Below are positions 33,370 to 42,764 of a DNA stretch of 64,000 bases, piece by piece. A program made the position numbers and the translations under genes. The DNA lies in the NCBI GenBank assembly GCA_963725145.1, contig CAVRXL010000012.1:1846563-1910562 (forward strand), in the 5' to 3' direction. Every line of letters starts with the position of its first letter. The first letter of the stretch is position 1. The notes beneath the pieces are model-generated. The model saw only the letters and a program-made list of their open reading frames with translations, searched no databases and had not been told where the DNA came from. Source of the DNA: DATAEE01 sp963725145 (GTDB taxonomy: Bacteria; Acidobacteriota; Vicinamibacteria; Vicinamibacterales; 2-12-FULL-66-21).

Positions 33370-34511
33370 TGCCCACGGTTGCCGTGGACGCGAGGGAGCT
33401 GGCGGGCCGTCCGACCGGCGTCGGACGGTACCTCCTGGAGCTCCTGAAACGCTGGGAAGGGGCCTCGGGCTCGTCCCAGCCGAATCACGCCTTTGTTCCA
33501 TACGCGCATCAGGCGCTCCCCCCCGGGACCCCGTTCGCCGAGCGCGCGGTCGTGCTCGAGGGGACGGGCGGCACACGCTGGGAACAGGTGACGTTCGCGC
33601 GCGCGCTCAGGCGCGACGCCCCGGACGTACTCTTCGCGCCGGCGGCCACCGCGCCCCTCGCGGTGGCGGTGCCGATCGCGCTGACGATCCATGACCTCTC
33701 GTACGCCGCGCATCCGGAGTGGTTTCCGTGGCGCGAGGGGGCGCGGCGTCGGCTCGTGACCCGGCTGTCGGCGCGGAAGGCCGCGGTCGTGCTGACCGGG
33801 TCGGCGTTCTCGGCGGGCGAGATCGTCGAGCGGCTGGGCATCGCAGCAACAAGAGTGCGCGTGACTTACTACGGTGCCCGGGAAGAGGCTCGAGACGAAG
33901 CTGAAGCCTCGTACCACAACTACGGAGCCTCGTCGGCCCGCGAGCCCCTCGTGCTCTTCGTCGGGTCGCTGTTCAACCGGCGGCACATTCCTGCCTTGAT
34001 CCACGCCTTCGGGCACGTCCTCCGCCGGATGCCCACCGCACGGCTTGTGATCGCCGGCGAGAACCGAACCTATCCGCGCGAGGATCCGTCCAGCCTGGCG
34101 GCGTCGATGGGCATTGCGCGCAGCGTCGACATCAGCGACTACGCCAGCGACGAGGACATCTCGGCGCTCTACCGTCGGGCGGCCGTGTTCGTGTTCGTGT
34201 CGGAGTATGAGGGCTTCGGGTTCACGCCCCTCGACGCGCTCGCGTACGGCGTGCCGATTGTCGTGGCCGATACGCCGCTCTCGCGGGAAATCTACGGCGA
34301 CGCCGCGGTGACGGTGCGGGCCGGCGACGCTCACGCCCTGGGCGAGGCCATTCTTGCGCTGCTGGGGCACCCCGTGCGCCGGCAGGCGGCGCTTGCCGCG
34401 GCGCCCGCCGTGCTCGCACGCTATTCCTGGGCGCGCGCGGCCGACGAAACGCTCGCGGCGATCGAGCAGGCTGCGGCCGGCCCACAGCGAGCGAAGCGAG
34501 TCGAAGGGTGA
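33369..34511 (+). CDS. Family 4 glycosyltransferase with repeat insertions
   Basis: A 380-residue GT-B enzyme. ARELAGRPTGVGRYLLELL is at the N-terminus, VLFVGSLFNRRHIPALIHAF begins the second domain, and SEYEGFGFTPLDALAYGVPIVVAD contains the ExxxFG-type donor motif. Residues about 175-193 (EEARDEAEASYHNYGASSA) look like an insertion and coincide with the 20-base element at 33900. The C-terminal GPQRAKRVEG is encoded by an AGCGAGCGAAGCGAG-type repeat. The ATG shares one base with the preceding stop. Confidence 0.86.
   Translation: MPTVAVDARELAGRPTGVGRYLLELLKRWEGASGSSQPNHAFVPYAHQALPPGTPFAERAVVLEGTGGTRWEQVTFARALRRDAPDVLFAPAATAPLAVAVPIALTIHDLSYAAHPEWFPWREGARRRLVTRLSARKAAVVLTGSAFSAGEIVERLGIAATRVRVTYYGAREEARDEAEASYHNYGASSAREPLVLFVGSLFNRRHIPALIHAFGHVLRRMPTARLVIAGENRTYPREDPSSLAASMGIARSVDISDYASDEDISALYRRAAVFVFVSEYEGFGFTPLDALAYGVPIVVADTPLSREIYGDAAVTVRAGDAHALGEAILALLGHPVRRQAALAAAPAVLARYSWARAADETLAAIEQAAAGPQRAKRVEG
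33900..33919. repeat. 20-base element shared with 7525-7544
   Basis: These 20 bases inside the glycosyltransferase gene are the exact reverse complement of 7525-7544 in the intergenic region before tRNA-Gly. They encode part of the apparent insertion AEASYHN. Confidence 0.8.
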
Positions 34512-35353
34512 CGGGCCGGCCCGGCGTCACGATCGTGATCGTCAGCTTCAACGTGCGCGACCATCTCGCGCGGTGCCTCCAGTCGCTCGTCAACGCGCCG
34601 CCCGCAGCCCCCCACGAGGTTGTCGTCGTTGATAACGCCTCGGGAGACGGTACGATCGCGATGGTGCGCGACCGGTGGCCCGCCGTCCGCGCGATCGCGC
34701 TCGACCGCAACGTGGGGTTTGCGGCGGCCAGCAACGCCGGGATCCGCGAGACGCGCGCCGGAGGCTCGCCGCTCGTGCTGCTCCTCAACAGCGACACGAT
34801 CGTTCCTTCCGGCGCCCTCGACCGGCTGATCGATCGGCTGGTTCGCACGCCGGCTGCGGCGGTGGCGGGACCCCGGCTGGTCGACACCATCGGCGTTCGA
34901 GAGTTGTCCTGGGGGCGCATGCCGACGCCGTCGGTCGAGCTCCGGCAGAAAGTGCTCGCCCGGCTGCACCAGCGCGGCACGGCAGTCGCCCGGCGCATCG
35001 TGCACCGGCGGACGGAGCGGGAGCGGTTCGTGGACTGGGTGAGCGGCGCGTGCCTGCTGGTCTGGCGGGCCGACGCGGAGGCCGTGGGGCTGCTCGACGA
35101 GCGGTACTTCATGTATCTCGAGGATGTCGACTTCTGCGCCGCGCACCGGGCGCGGGGCCGCGCGATTCTCTTCACGCCCGCCGCCGAGGTCGTCCACGTG
35201 CGCGGACGTTCGCGCGCCACGGCGCCGGAGATGGTCGAGGCTGCCTACCGGCGCGCTCAGCTCGCCTTTTACGCGAAGCACCAGCCGCGCTGGCATGCCT
35301 GGCTGCGTCGGTACCTTCGAATTCGCGGTAAGCTCGACCCCCGAGACTCGTAG
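34508..35353 (+). CDS. Family 2 glycosyltransferase, rhamnosyltransferase-like
   Basis: 281 residues from GTG 34508 (GTGA overlap with the previous stop). VTIVIVSFNVRDHLARCLQSL and VVVDNASGDGT form the nucleotide-binding part. LLLNSDTIVP is the DxD-type loop, and DWVSGACLLVWRADAEAVGLLDERYFMYLEDVDFC is the typical acceptor-side segment of WbbL/rhamnosyltransferases. The sugar is not certain. Confidence 0.87.
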   Translation: MTGRPGVTIVIVSFNVRDHLARCLQSLVNAPPAAPHEVVVVDNASGDGTIAMVRDRWPAVRAIALDRNVGFAAASNAGIRETRAGGSPLVLLLNSDTIVPSGALDRLIDRLVRTPAAAVAGPRLVDTIGVRELSWGRMPTPSVELRQKVLARLHQRGTAVARRIVHRRTERERFVDWVSGACLLVWRADAEAVGLLDERYFMYLEDVDFCAAHRARGRAILFTPAAEVVHVRGRSRATAPEMVEAAYRRAQLAFYAKHQPRWHAWLRRYLRIRGKLDPRDS

Positions 35354-35354
35354 A

Positions 35355-36467
35355 TTGCGAATCGCCATCGACGCCAGAAAACTCCACGACTACGGCATTG
35401 GAACGTACGTACGGAATCTCGTCCGCCAGCTGGCGCGGCAGGATCGAACGACGGAGTACGTGCTGTTGTGCCGCCCCGACGACTGCCAGGCGTTGCAGGC
35501 GCTGGGGGAGAACTTCCGGGCGGTCCCCGACCGCTCGCGTCCGTACTCCATCCGCGAGCAGATTTCGGTCCCCATGGATCTGCGCCGGGAAGCCGTCGAC
35601 CTCTTTCACGCCCCGCACTACGTGCTTCCGCCGCTCGTTCAGTGCCGGTCGGTCGTGACGATTCACGACTGCATCCACCTGATGTTCCCGCAGTACCTCC
35701 CGAACCGCCTGGCCTGGGGCTACGCGCGGGCGTCGATGTGGGCCGCCACGCACCGCTCGGATCGCGTGCTGACCGTCTCGGAGGCGTCGAAGCGTGACAT
35801 TCTGCGCTTCTTCCACATCCCGCCTGAAAAGATCGACGTGATCTACAACGGGATCGACGAGCGCTTCTGGACACCGCCCTCGGAGGAGGCCGTGTGCCGC
35901 GTGCGGGAACGCTATCAGCTCAACGATCCATTCCTGCTGTACGCGGGGAACATCAAGCCGCACAAGAACCTCGAGCGCGTGATCGAAGCGTTCGATCGGC
36001 TCCGGAAAGAAGGGTTCGCCGATCTCAAGCTGATGATCATCGGCGACGAGATCTCGAAGTACGCCGCGCTGCGGCGCGCCGTGCACCGCCACCATCTGCA
36101 CAAGCACGTCCGCTTCTTCGGATTCGTTCCGGACGACACGCTCGCGGTGCTCTATCGCCTGGCCGACGTGTTCGTCTTTCCGTCGCTCTACGAGGGCTTC
36201 GGCCTGCCGCCGCTCGAAGCCATGGCCAGCGGGACGCCGGTGGTCACGTCGAACGTGTCGTCGCTGCCCGAGGTCGCGGGCGACGCGGCCCTGCTCGTCG
36301 ACCCGCGCGATCCCGAGGCGATCGCCGGCGCGATCCGGATGGCGCTGACCGACCGCACGCTGCGGGAGGATCTCCGGCGGCGCGGCCTTGCCCGCGCGCG
36401 CGCCTTCTCCTGGGAGACGTCGGTCGCGCGCGTCCGGGCGATTTACGCGGAGGTGCTCGCGCGATGA
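35355..36467 (+). CDS. Family 4 glycosyltransferase
   Basis: 370 residues from TTG 35355 (LRIAIDARKLHDYGIGTYVRNLV), two bases after the previous stop. YAGNIKPHKNLERVIEAFDRL and FPSLYEGFGLPPLEAMASGTPVVTSNVSSLPEVAGDAALLVDP carry the GT4 donor-binding motifs. It resembles mannosyltransferases of O-antigen and capsule loci (WbaZ/MtfB type). It ends in an ATGA overlap with the next gene. Confidence 0.88.
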   Translation: MRIAIDARKLHDYGIGTYVRNLVRQLARQDRTTEYVLLCRPDDCQALQALGENFRAVPDRSRPYSIREQISVPMDLRREAVDLFHAPHYVLPPLVQCRSVVTIHDCIHLMFPQYLPNRLAWGYARASMWAATHRSDRVLTVSEASKRDILRFFHIPPEKIDVIYNGIDERFWTPPSEEAVCRVRERYQLNDPFLLYAGNIKPHKNLERVIEAFDRLRKEGFADLKLMIIGDEISKYAALRRAVHRHHLHKHVRFFGFVPDDTLAVLYRLADVFVFPSLYEGFGLPPLEAMASGTPVVTSNVSSLPEVAGDAALLVDPRDPEAIAGAIRMALTDRTLREDLRRRGLARARAFSWETSVARVRAIYAEVLAR

Positions 36468-37579
36468 GTGTGCGTGTGGCGCTCGTCCACGACTGGCTGA
36501 CTGGGATGCGCGGCGGCGAGCGAGTGCTCGAGGGCCTCTGCCGGCTGTATCCCGACTCCGAGCTGTTCACGCTCATCCATGTCCCGGGGGCCGTGTCGCA
36601 GACCATCGAGGGGCGTCCGATCCACACGTCGTTCGTGCAGCGGCTGCCGCGGTCGGCGCGCTACTACCGCCACTACCTGCCGCTCTTCCCTATCGCCATC
36701 GAACAGTTCGACCTCGATCGTTTCGACCTCGTCGTCAGCAGCAGCCACTGCGCGGCGAAGGCGGTCGTGACGACCGGCCGGGCGCGCCACGTCTGCTACT
36801 GTCACTCGCCGATGCGCTATGCCTGGGATCAATTCGACGCGTACTTTGGCGAGGCGCGGATCGGCCGCGCCGGGTCACGCCTGATGCGGCAGGTGATGCG
36901 GCGGATGGCGCGGTGGGACGCCGCGACTGCGCATCGGGTCGATCGCTTCGTCGCGAACTCGCGTCATGTTGCCGGCCGGATCGGCCGATACTATAATCGC
37001 CAGGCGACCGTTGTGTATCCGCCCGTCGATACTGACTTCTTTCATCCAGACGGTACCGCCCCCGGCGACTACTTCCTGGTGGTTTCGGCGCTGGTTCCCT
37101 ACAAACGCATCGACCTGGCAATCGAGGCGGCGGCCCGGGCGGGCGTGCGCCTGAAGATCGCGGGCGTGGGCACCGAGCGGTCGCGGCTCGAGCGTTTGGC
37201 GGGCCCCTCGGTGGAGTTCGTCGGCCGCGCGTCGAATGAGGACGTGCGCGACCTGTATCGCGGGGCCCAGGCCGTGCTCATGCCTGGCGAGGAAGACTTC
37301 GGGATCGTCCCGATCGAAGCGCAGGCGTGCGGCCGACCGGCGATCGCGCTGGCCGCCGGGGGCGCCCTCGAGACGATCGAAGACGGCGTCACGGGCGTGC
37401 TCGTGACCGACGCGACCGCGGAATCGTTTGCCGACGCCATCAGGCGCGTCGGGCGGGACGGATTCGACCCGCAGGTGCTGCGGGCGCGGGCGGAGCGGTT
37501 TTCGGAGGAGCGATTTCTGTCCGGCATGACGCAGATCATCACCGACGTGCTCGCCGCGCCGGCGGAGGCGCGATGGTAA
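36464..37579 (+). CDS. Family 4 glycosyltransferase, WbaZ-like
   Basis: 371 residues from ATG 36464. VALVHDWLTGMRGGERVLEGLCRLYPDSELFTL, HVCYCHSPMRYAWD, VYPPVDTDFFHP and MPGEEDFGIVPIEAQACGRPAIALAAGGALETI are characteristic of a mannosyltransferase group in polysaccharide loci. In this group the E of the donor motif appears as EEDFGIVPIE. It overlaps the next gene by 7 bases, so the plus-strand run is a tight operon. Confidence 0.9.
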   Translation: MSVRVALVHDWLTGMRGGERVLEGLCRLYPDSELFTLIHVPGAVSQTIEGRPIHTSFVQRLPRSARYYRHYLPLFPIAIEQFDLDRFDLVVSSSHCAAKAVVTTGRARHVCYCHSPMRYAWDQFDAYFGEARIGRAGSRLMRQVMRRMARWDAATAHRVDRFVANSRHVAGRIGRYYNRQATVVYPPVDTDFFHPDGTAPGDYFLVVSALVPYKRIDLAIEAAARAGVRLKIAGVGTERSRLERLAGPSVEFVGRASNEDVRDLYRGAQAVLMPGEEDFGIVPIEAQACGRPAIALAAGGALETIEDGVTGVLVTDATAESFADAIRRVGRDGFDPQVLRARAERFSEERFLSGMTQIITDVLAAPAEARW

Positions 37580-39006
37580 GGCGCCAGAGCCGTCTGCTGA
37601 CGACCTATCACGTGCTCGCCGACGCGACGCTCGGCATGAGCGCCTTCGCGCTGGCCTACGCGCTTCGGTTCGAGTCCGGCCTCATCCCCATCACGAAGGG
37701 ACAGCCCCCCTTCTCGCAGTACGTGACGCTCCTTCCGTTCATCGGCGCGCTCGTCCCGCTCGCGTTTCAGACGCAGGGGCTCTATCGCCTCCGGCGCGGC
37801 CGCTCGCGTGTGGATGATTTCTTCGCGGTGTTCGTCGGCACGATCGTGGCGGTCGTGGTCGGGCAGTTCGGCACGCTCTACGTTCAGACCTATTTCGCCT
37901 CGGACGCCGCGAGGGACCGGGGGGCGTACGAGGTGTCGCAGTACGTCTGGGCCCTTTTCCTCGTGTGTAACGTCGCGCTCGCCTACGGCTCGCGCGCGAT
38001 CGTCCGGGGCGCGCTGGAGCGGCGCTGGCGCGCCGGCGTGGGCATCAAGCGCGTCCTCATTGTCGGGGCCGGCGATCTCGGGCGGCTCGTCGCGGACAAG
38101 ATCCTCGAGCATGCCGAGCTGGGCTATCGCGTCGTCGGATTCGTAGACGACCGCGCTACCGGCGATCACATCGGATACCGCGGCCTTCCCCTTCTGGGCA
38201 CGCTCGAGGAGACCGGCGAGATCTGCCATCGGGAACAGGTCGATCACCTGTATGTGGCGCTGCCTCTCGAGGAGCACGCGCGGATGCTCCTCGTCATCGA
38301 GCAGATCGGCCGGGAGATGATCGACATCCACGTCGTGCCCGATGTCCTCCAGTTCATGGCCTTGCGCGCGCGCCTGGAGGATCTGGACGGCGTCCCGATC
38401 ATCTCGATCAACGACGTGCCGCTGCAGGGGCTGAACAGCGTCCTCAAGCGGTTGATCGATATCGCGATTTCGGCGGCCGCGTTGCTCGTCCTGACGCTGC
38501 CGATGGCGATCATCGCCCTGCTCGTCCGGCTGACCTCACCGGGGCCGGTCTTCTACCGCCAGGAGCGGATGGGGCTCGACGGAAAGGGGTTCGGCGTCTA
38601 CAAGTTCCGCTCCATGTACGCGAACGCCGAAACCGACAGCGGACCGGTCTGGGCGCGCGACGACGACCCGCGCTGCACGCCGTTCGGAGGGTACATGCGC
38701 CGCTGGGACCTCGACGAGCTCCCGCAGTTCTGGAACGTGCTCAAGGGGGACATGTCCATCGTCGGGCCCCGGCCCGAACGGCCGTTCTTCGTCGCGCAGT
38801 TCAAGCAGCGCATCCCGTCGTACATGCTGCGCCACAAGGTCAAGGCGGGCATCACCGGCTGGGCGCAGGTCAACGGCTGGCGCGGCAACACGTCGATCGA
38901 GAAACGAATCGAGTACGACCTCTATTACATCGAAAACTGGTCGGTCGGCCTCGACCTGAAAATCATGTGGCTGACGGTCCTGCGAGGCTTCTCGCGGGCC
39001 ATATGA
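37573..39006 (+). CDS. Polyprenyl-phosphate sugar-1-phosphate transferase (WbaP/CpsE type)
   Basis: A 477-residue initiating enzyme of lipid-linked glycan synthesis. Four to five N-terminal membrane helices are followed by a Rossmann-like domain (RVLIVGAGDLGRLVADKI, about residues 155-175). A further helix (ISAAALLVLTLPMAIIALL) leads to the catalytic domain with SPGPVFYRQERMGLDGKGFGVYKFRSM, RRWDLDELPQFWNVLKGDMSIVGPRPERP and KAGITGWAQVNGWRG. It transfers glucose-1-P or galactose-1-P to undecaprenyl phosphate. It defines this cluster as a lipid-linked polysaccharide locus. Confidence 0.93.
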   Translation: MVRRQSRLLTTYHVLADATLGMSAFALAYALRFESGLIPITKGQPPFSQYVTLLPFIGALVPLAFQTQGLYRLRRGRSRVDDFFAVFVGTIVAVVVGQFGTLYVQTYFASDAARDRGAYEVSQYVWALFLVCNVALAYGSRAIVRGALERRWRAGVGIKRVLIVGAGDLGRLVADKILEHAELGYRVVGFVDDRATGDHIGYRGLPLLGTLEETGEICHREQVDHLYVALPLEEHARMLLVIEQIGREMIDIHVVPDVLQFMALRARLEDLDGVPIISINDVPLQGLNSVLKRLIDIAISAAALLVLTLPMAIIALLVRLTSPGPVFYRQERMGLDGKGFGVYKFRSMYANAETDSGPVWARDDDPRCTPFGGYMRRWDLDELPQFWNVLKGDMSIVGPRPERPFFVAQFKQRIPSYMLRHKVKAGITGWAQVNGWRGNTSIEKRIEYDLYYIENWSVGLDLKIMWLTVLRGFSRAI

Positions 39007-39980
39007 AGGGCAAGACCGTCGTCATCACGGGTGCCGCCGGCTTCATCGGGTCGCACCTGGCCGACACGCTCCTGGATCGCGGTGCCACGGTCGTAGGCAT
39101 CGACAACCTGTTGACCGGGGCGACGGCGAACATTGCGCACCTCGCCAACCGCGACTTCACGTTCATCAAGCACGACGTCACCAACTACATCTACGTCGAG
39201 GGTCCGGTCCACTACGTGCTGCACTGGGCGAGCCCCGCGAGCCCGATCGACTACCACGAGCTGCCGATCCCGACGCTCAAGGTGGGAGCGCTTGGCACCC
39301 ACAAGGCGCTCGGGCTCGCCAAGGCGAAGGGGGCGACCTTCGTGCTGGCCTCGACCTCCGAGGTCTACGGCGACCCGCTCGAGCATCCCCAGAAGGAATC
39401 CTACTGGGGCAACGTCAATCCAGTCGGCCCGCGCGGGGTGTACGACGAAGCGAAGCGCTTCGCCGAGGCGATGACCGTCGCCTACCACCGGTACCACGGC
39501 CTGAACACCAAGATCGTCCGGATCTTCAACACCTACGGCCCGCGGATGCGGATCCACGACGGGCGCGCCGTTCCCGAGTTCATCTCGCAGGCACTGCGGG
39601 GCGAGGAGCTGACGATCTTCGGGAGCGGCAAGCAGACGCGCAGCTTCTGCTACATCAGCGATCTGGTCGACGGAGTGCTGCGACTGATGACGTCGGACGT
39701 GAACGACCCCGTGAACATCGGCAACCCCCACGAGATGACGATCGAGGAGATCGCGCTGGCGATCAAACGCCTGACGGGGTCGTCGTCTGCGATCGGCTAC
39801 AGGCCGTTGCCCGAGGACGACCCGAAAGTCCGCAAGCCGGACATCACGCGGGCGCGCACGCTGCTCGGCTGGGAGCCGAAGGTCGGCCTCGAGGAAGGAC
39901 TCACGACGACGATCGACTACTTCCGCGCGAAAATCGAGATTCTGGCTAGGCGCTCTTCGTCTTCGACCGCAGGCCCTTGA
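39003..39980 (+). CDS. UDP-glucuronate decarboxylase (UDP-xylose synthase)
   Basis: 325 residues. VVITGAAGFIGSHLADTLLDRG binds NAD. HWASPASPIDYHELPIPTLKVGALGTH and STSEVYGDPLEHPQ...GVYDEAKRFAE (catalytic Tyr-x3-Lys) are the UXS signatures, followed by RIFNTYGPRM and RSFCYISDLVDG. It converts UDP-glucuronate, made by ugd, to UDP-xylose. The ATG overlaps the previous stop (ATGA). The last 35 bases overlap the 3' end of the coiled-coil gene on the other strand. Confidence 0.93.
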   Translation: MKGKTVVITGAAGFIGSHLADTLLDRGATVVGIDNLLTGATANIAHLANRDFTFIKHDVTNYIYVEGPVHYVLHWASPASPIDYHELPIPTLKVGALGTHKALGLAKAKGATFVLASTSEVYGDPLEHPQKESYWGNVNPVGPRGVYDEAKRFAEAMTVAYHRYHGLNTKIVRIFNTYGPRMRIHDGRAVPEFISQALRGEELTIFGSGKQTRSFCYISDLVDGVLRLMTSDVNDPVNIGNPHEMTIEEIALAIKRLTGSSSAIGYRPLPEDDPKVRKPDITRARTLLGWEPKVGLEEGLTTTIDYFRAKIEILARRSSSSTAGP

Positions 39981-42651
39981 TTCCCCGCCCGATGCGTTCG
40001 GCCAGCTCCCGCTCGGTCTGAAGCGACTTGAGCGTCGCCTGGGCTTCCTGCACCTTCTCGCCGAGCTTCGTGAAGGCGTCCATGACGTGGTCGAGGACCG
40101 CCTTCTGCTCGCCGATGGCGTCCATGTTGAGCTGCACGTCCTCGAGCATGTTGACGATGACGTTGGTCTTGAGCTGGACCTCTCCGACGAGCGCCTTGCG
40201 GGAGTCGATGTCGGCCAGCCGGGACTCGGTCTCGCCGATGCCGGCGAGCACTTCGTCCACGCGCGCCTTGAGCGCGGCGACCTGAGCCCGGTGCTCCTCG
40301 ACGTGCTGGAGGTCTGACTTGCTGCGGGCGCTGATCTCGTGGACGGTCTCGACCTCCTTTTTGATCGTATCGACGACGCCCTCGCGCAGCGTCAGCGCCT
40401 GAATCTTCCGGTCCACGTCCTCGGTCATCTGCTTCAGGTCGCCCAGACGCGCCTCGAACGAGGTGATGCGCTTCTCGGCGAAGGCGATCTGCGCGCGGCG
40501 CTGCTCGAGCTGTTTCAGCGTCGCGTCGAGCCGTTTGAGCTGATCGTCGGAGGCTTCGACGTGGCCCGCCACCTCGCGCTGACGACCCTGGACCCGGGTC
40601 AGCTCCTCGACGAGCTCTCCCTTGACCGACGTCGCGTGGGCCATCGAGTCGACGAGTCCCTGGACCTGCTTCTGCCGCTCGGCCGTTTCTTCGGAGAGCG
40701 TGCGGCTCGTGCTGAGCATCTCGGTGAGGCGCTTCTCCTGTTCGGCCAGCTCTGCCTCGTCCCGGCTCACCGCCTCGAAACGCGCGTGCGCTTTTTCTAT
40801 CTGACCGTTGAGCATCGAGAGCTGCGCCGTCAGCGGCAAGAGCTTGTTCTGGAGCGCGCTGACCCCTTCCAGCTTCTGCTGGGCGTCGGTCACCTGGATG
40901 CCGAGGCCGTCGCACAGATTCTTGAGCGTCTCGATTTCCGCGCGCCGTTTGACCTGGTCTTCGATCTTGCGGTCCACGTCCGTCGCGAAGCCGTTGAGCG
41001 CGTTCAACCGGCCTTCGATCCGATCGATGAACTGCTGCTGTCCCGCGAGGCGGTTCATCTGGCGATCGAGGTCGTCGGCGATCGCCACGAGGTTGGCCGC
41101 CTTCTCCGTCCCTTCCGCCACGACGGACAGCTGGCTGGTGATGGTCTCCATCTTGGTCTCGAGCTCTGGCACGCCGGCGCCGAACGCCGTCAGCCGCGCG
41201 AGGAAGGTCTCGAGCGCCGATCGGTCCGCCGCGAGCTGGTCGCGAAGCTGGCTGGCGGCCGCGTGGCTCTTGTAGAACTCCTGGATCTCGCCCTTGAGCG
41301 CCTCGACATCCTGGCGGCTCGCGCGCAGGCCGTCGAGCTGCCGTGTGGTCTTCTGCGAGAGCTCGTCCACCTGCGCGAGCCCGTCCTGCAATCCGTCGAG
41401 CGCCGCCTGCTTCTTCTGCAGATCCTCGGCCAGAGCCGTCAGCTGCTCGATGTCCTTCCCGATACCGCTGACTTTCTGGGAGATCGCGCTGACGTTCCGC
41501 TCCCGCGCCTCCAGCGCTTCCATCCCCTTCTCCGCTTCCGCGACGGAGGTCTGGAGCACCCGCACGCGGTTGTCGAACGCGTCGAACTGCTTCCGTTCTA
41601 CCGACATCTTCTCGACGTAGCCCCGGATGAACTCGGCGAGCGTCGCGCGGTCACGCTCGAGCCGCGCGACGTCGAGCGTAAACGACTCCTTGGCCTTGAG
41701 CGCGGAGTCGAGCTGGCCGGTGATGTCACGGCCGAGTTTCTCGATCCGCTCGATGTTCTCTTCCGTGCGCGCCGCATGCTTCGATCCCTCGTCGAGCTTC
41801 CCAATCTGGACTTCCATGTGCCAGACCAGCTCGTTCAGGCGGTTCGCCTCGACCACCGCGTGCTCGACGGTGGACTTCTGGCCCTCGAGCGCCTTCACCT
41901 TCTGGCCGACGTGCTCGGCCAGGGCGTTGAGCGACGCCATCCGCTCCTCGGTCGTCCGGCTCATCTCCTGAAGGGTCGCGAGCGAGCCGAGCTTCTGTTC
42001 GACTTCCTTGACCGTGGAGGCGATGAACGTGGCCTCCTCGCGAACGTCGCGCGTGGACTCGCGGAGCCTGGCGAAATCCTGGGTGAGCTGACCGGACGCC
42101 CCGCGGAGCTGCTCGACGTCGGTCGAGACGGCGCCCGCGCGCTCGGCCGTCTCCCTCATGTCGACGACCGTCTGCCGGAGCTGCTCGCGCAGCTCTTCCA
42201 GCAGTTCCTGATCCTTCTTGAGCGCGTCGAGGTTGTCACGCGTCTGCAGCGCGAGCGACGACAGGCTCTGGACGTCCTTGCGATGTTTCTGCAGCTCGCC
42301 GTCCGGGGCCATGAGCTTCTCGGCGTCGCGCTGCGCGCCGACGACGGAACTGCCGAGCGCCGTCACTTTCTGGTCGAGCGTCTCGACGGCCGCGATCTGC
42401 CGGTCGATCTGCGCGAGGTGGGTCGAGATCTCGTCGAGCCGCGTGCCGACTTTCGTCGCCTTCTCGTCTACCTGCTGGAGCGATTTCGACGCCTGGGACA
42501 GCCGCGTGCCCTGGAGCTGTATCTGGCTGAGCATCGTGCTGAGCGCGCCGCGCTCTTCGCGCGCCGAGTTGATGAGCGTCAGGAGCTCGTCGCTTTGCTC
42601 CCGCACCTTGCTCTGTCCTCCCCCACTGAGCTTCTTGATGGAATCCAGCAT
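39946..42651 (-). CDS. 901-residue coiled-coil protein, function unknown
   Basis: Almost the whole length is heptad-rich and charged (many LxxLxxQ, EEL, RLD, KVxxL segments) with few Pro or Gly, so a long rod is expected. There is no signal peptide, membrane helix or Walker motif, so it is not an SMC ATPase. The N-terminus MLDSIKKLSGGGQSKVREQSDELLTLINSA is short and globular at most. It is a structural or scaffold candidate. The gene is convergent with the polysaccharide operon and followed, after 113 bases, by no closely spaced partner. The +strand frame opposite it is a codon-bias shadow. Confidence 0.8.
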   Translation of the reverse strand: MLDSIKKLSGGGQSKVREQSDELLTLINSAREERGALSTMLSQIQLQGTRLSQASKSLQQVDEKATKVGTRLDEISTHLAQIDRQIAAVETLDQKVTALGSSVVGAQRDAEKLMAPDGELQKHRKDVQSLSSLALQTRDNLDALKKDQELLEELREQLRQTVVDMRETAERAGAVSTDVEQLRGASGQLTQDFARLRESTRDVREEATFIASTVKEVEQKLGSLATLQEMSRTTEERMASLNALAEHVGQKVKALEGQKSTVEHAVVEANRLNELVWHMEVQIGKLDEGSKHAARTEENIERIEKLGRDITGQLDSALKAKESFTLDVARLERDRATLAEFIRGYVEKMSVERKQFDAFDNRVRVLQTSVAEAEKGMEALEARERNVSAISQKVSGIGKDIEQLTALAEDLQKKQAALDGLQDGLAQVDELSQKTTRQLDGLRASRQDVEALKGEIQEFYKSHAAASQLRDQLAADRSALETFLARLTAFGAGVPELETKMETITSQLSVVAEGTEKAANLVAIADDLDRQMNRLAGQQQFIDRIEGRLNALNGFATDVDRKIEDQVKRRAEIETLKNLCDGLGIQVTDAQQKLEGVSALQNKLLPLTAQLSMLNGQIEKAHARFEAVSRDEAELAEQEKRLTEMLSTSRTLSEETAERQKQVQGLVDSMAHATSVKGELVEELTRVQGRQREVAGHVEASDDQLKRLDATLKQLEQRRAQIAFAEKRITSFEARLGDLKQMTEDVDRKIQALTLREGVVDTIKKEVETVHEISARSKSDLQHVEEHRAQVAALKARVDEVLAGIGETESRLADIDSRKALVGEVQLKTNVIVNMLEDVQLNMDAIGEQKAVLDHVMDAFTKLGEKVQEAQATLKSLQTERELAERIGRGIKGLRSKTKSA

Positions 42652-42764
42652 GGCAATCCTTTTCCGGCGTCCGGGGACACACGTGTCCGAAGATTCGCAC
42701 TAAGAGTGTCGGCGGGAGCGTGCAAGATCTTGAGTCGAGGGGATATCAAGAATAGCACAGGAGG

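Noticed and set aside
32221..34370. Minus-strand frames opposite the two GT4 genes
   Set aside because: No family motif, extreme Arg/Asp content, and the plus-strand GT4 motifs are clear.
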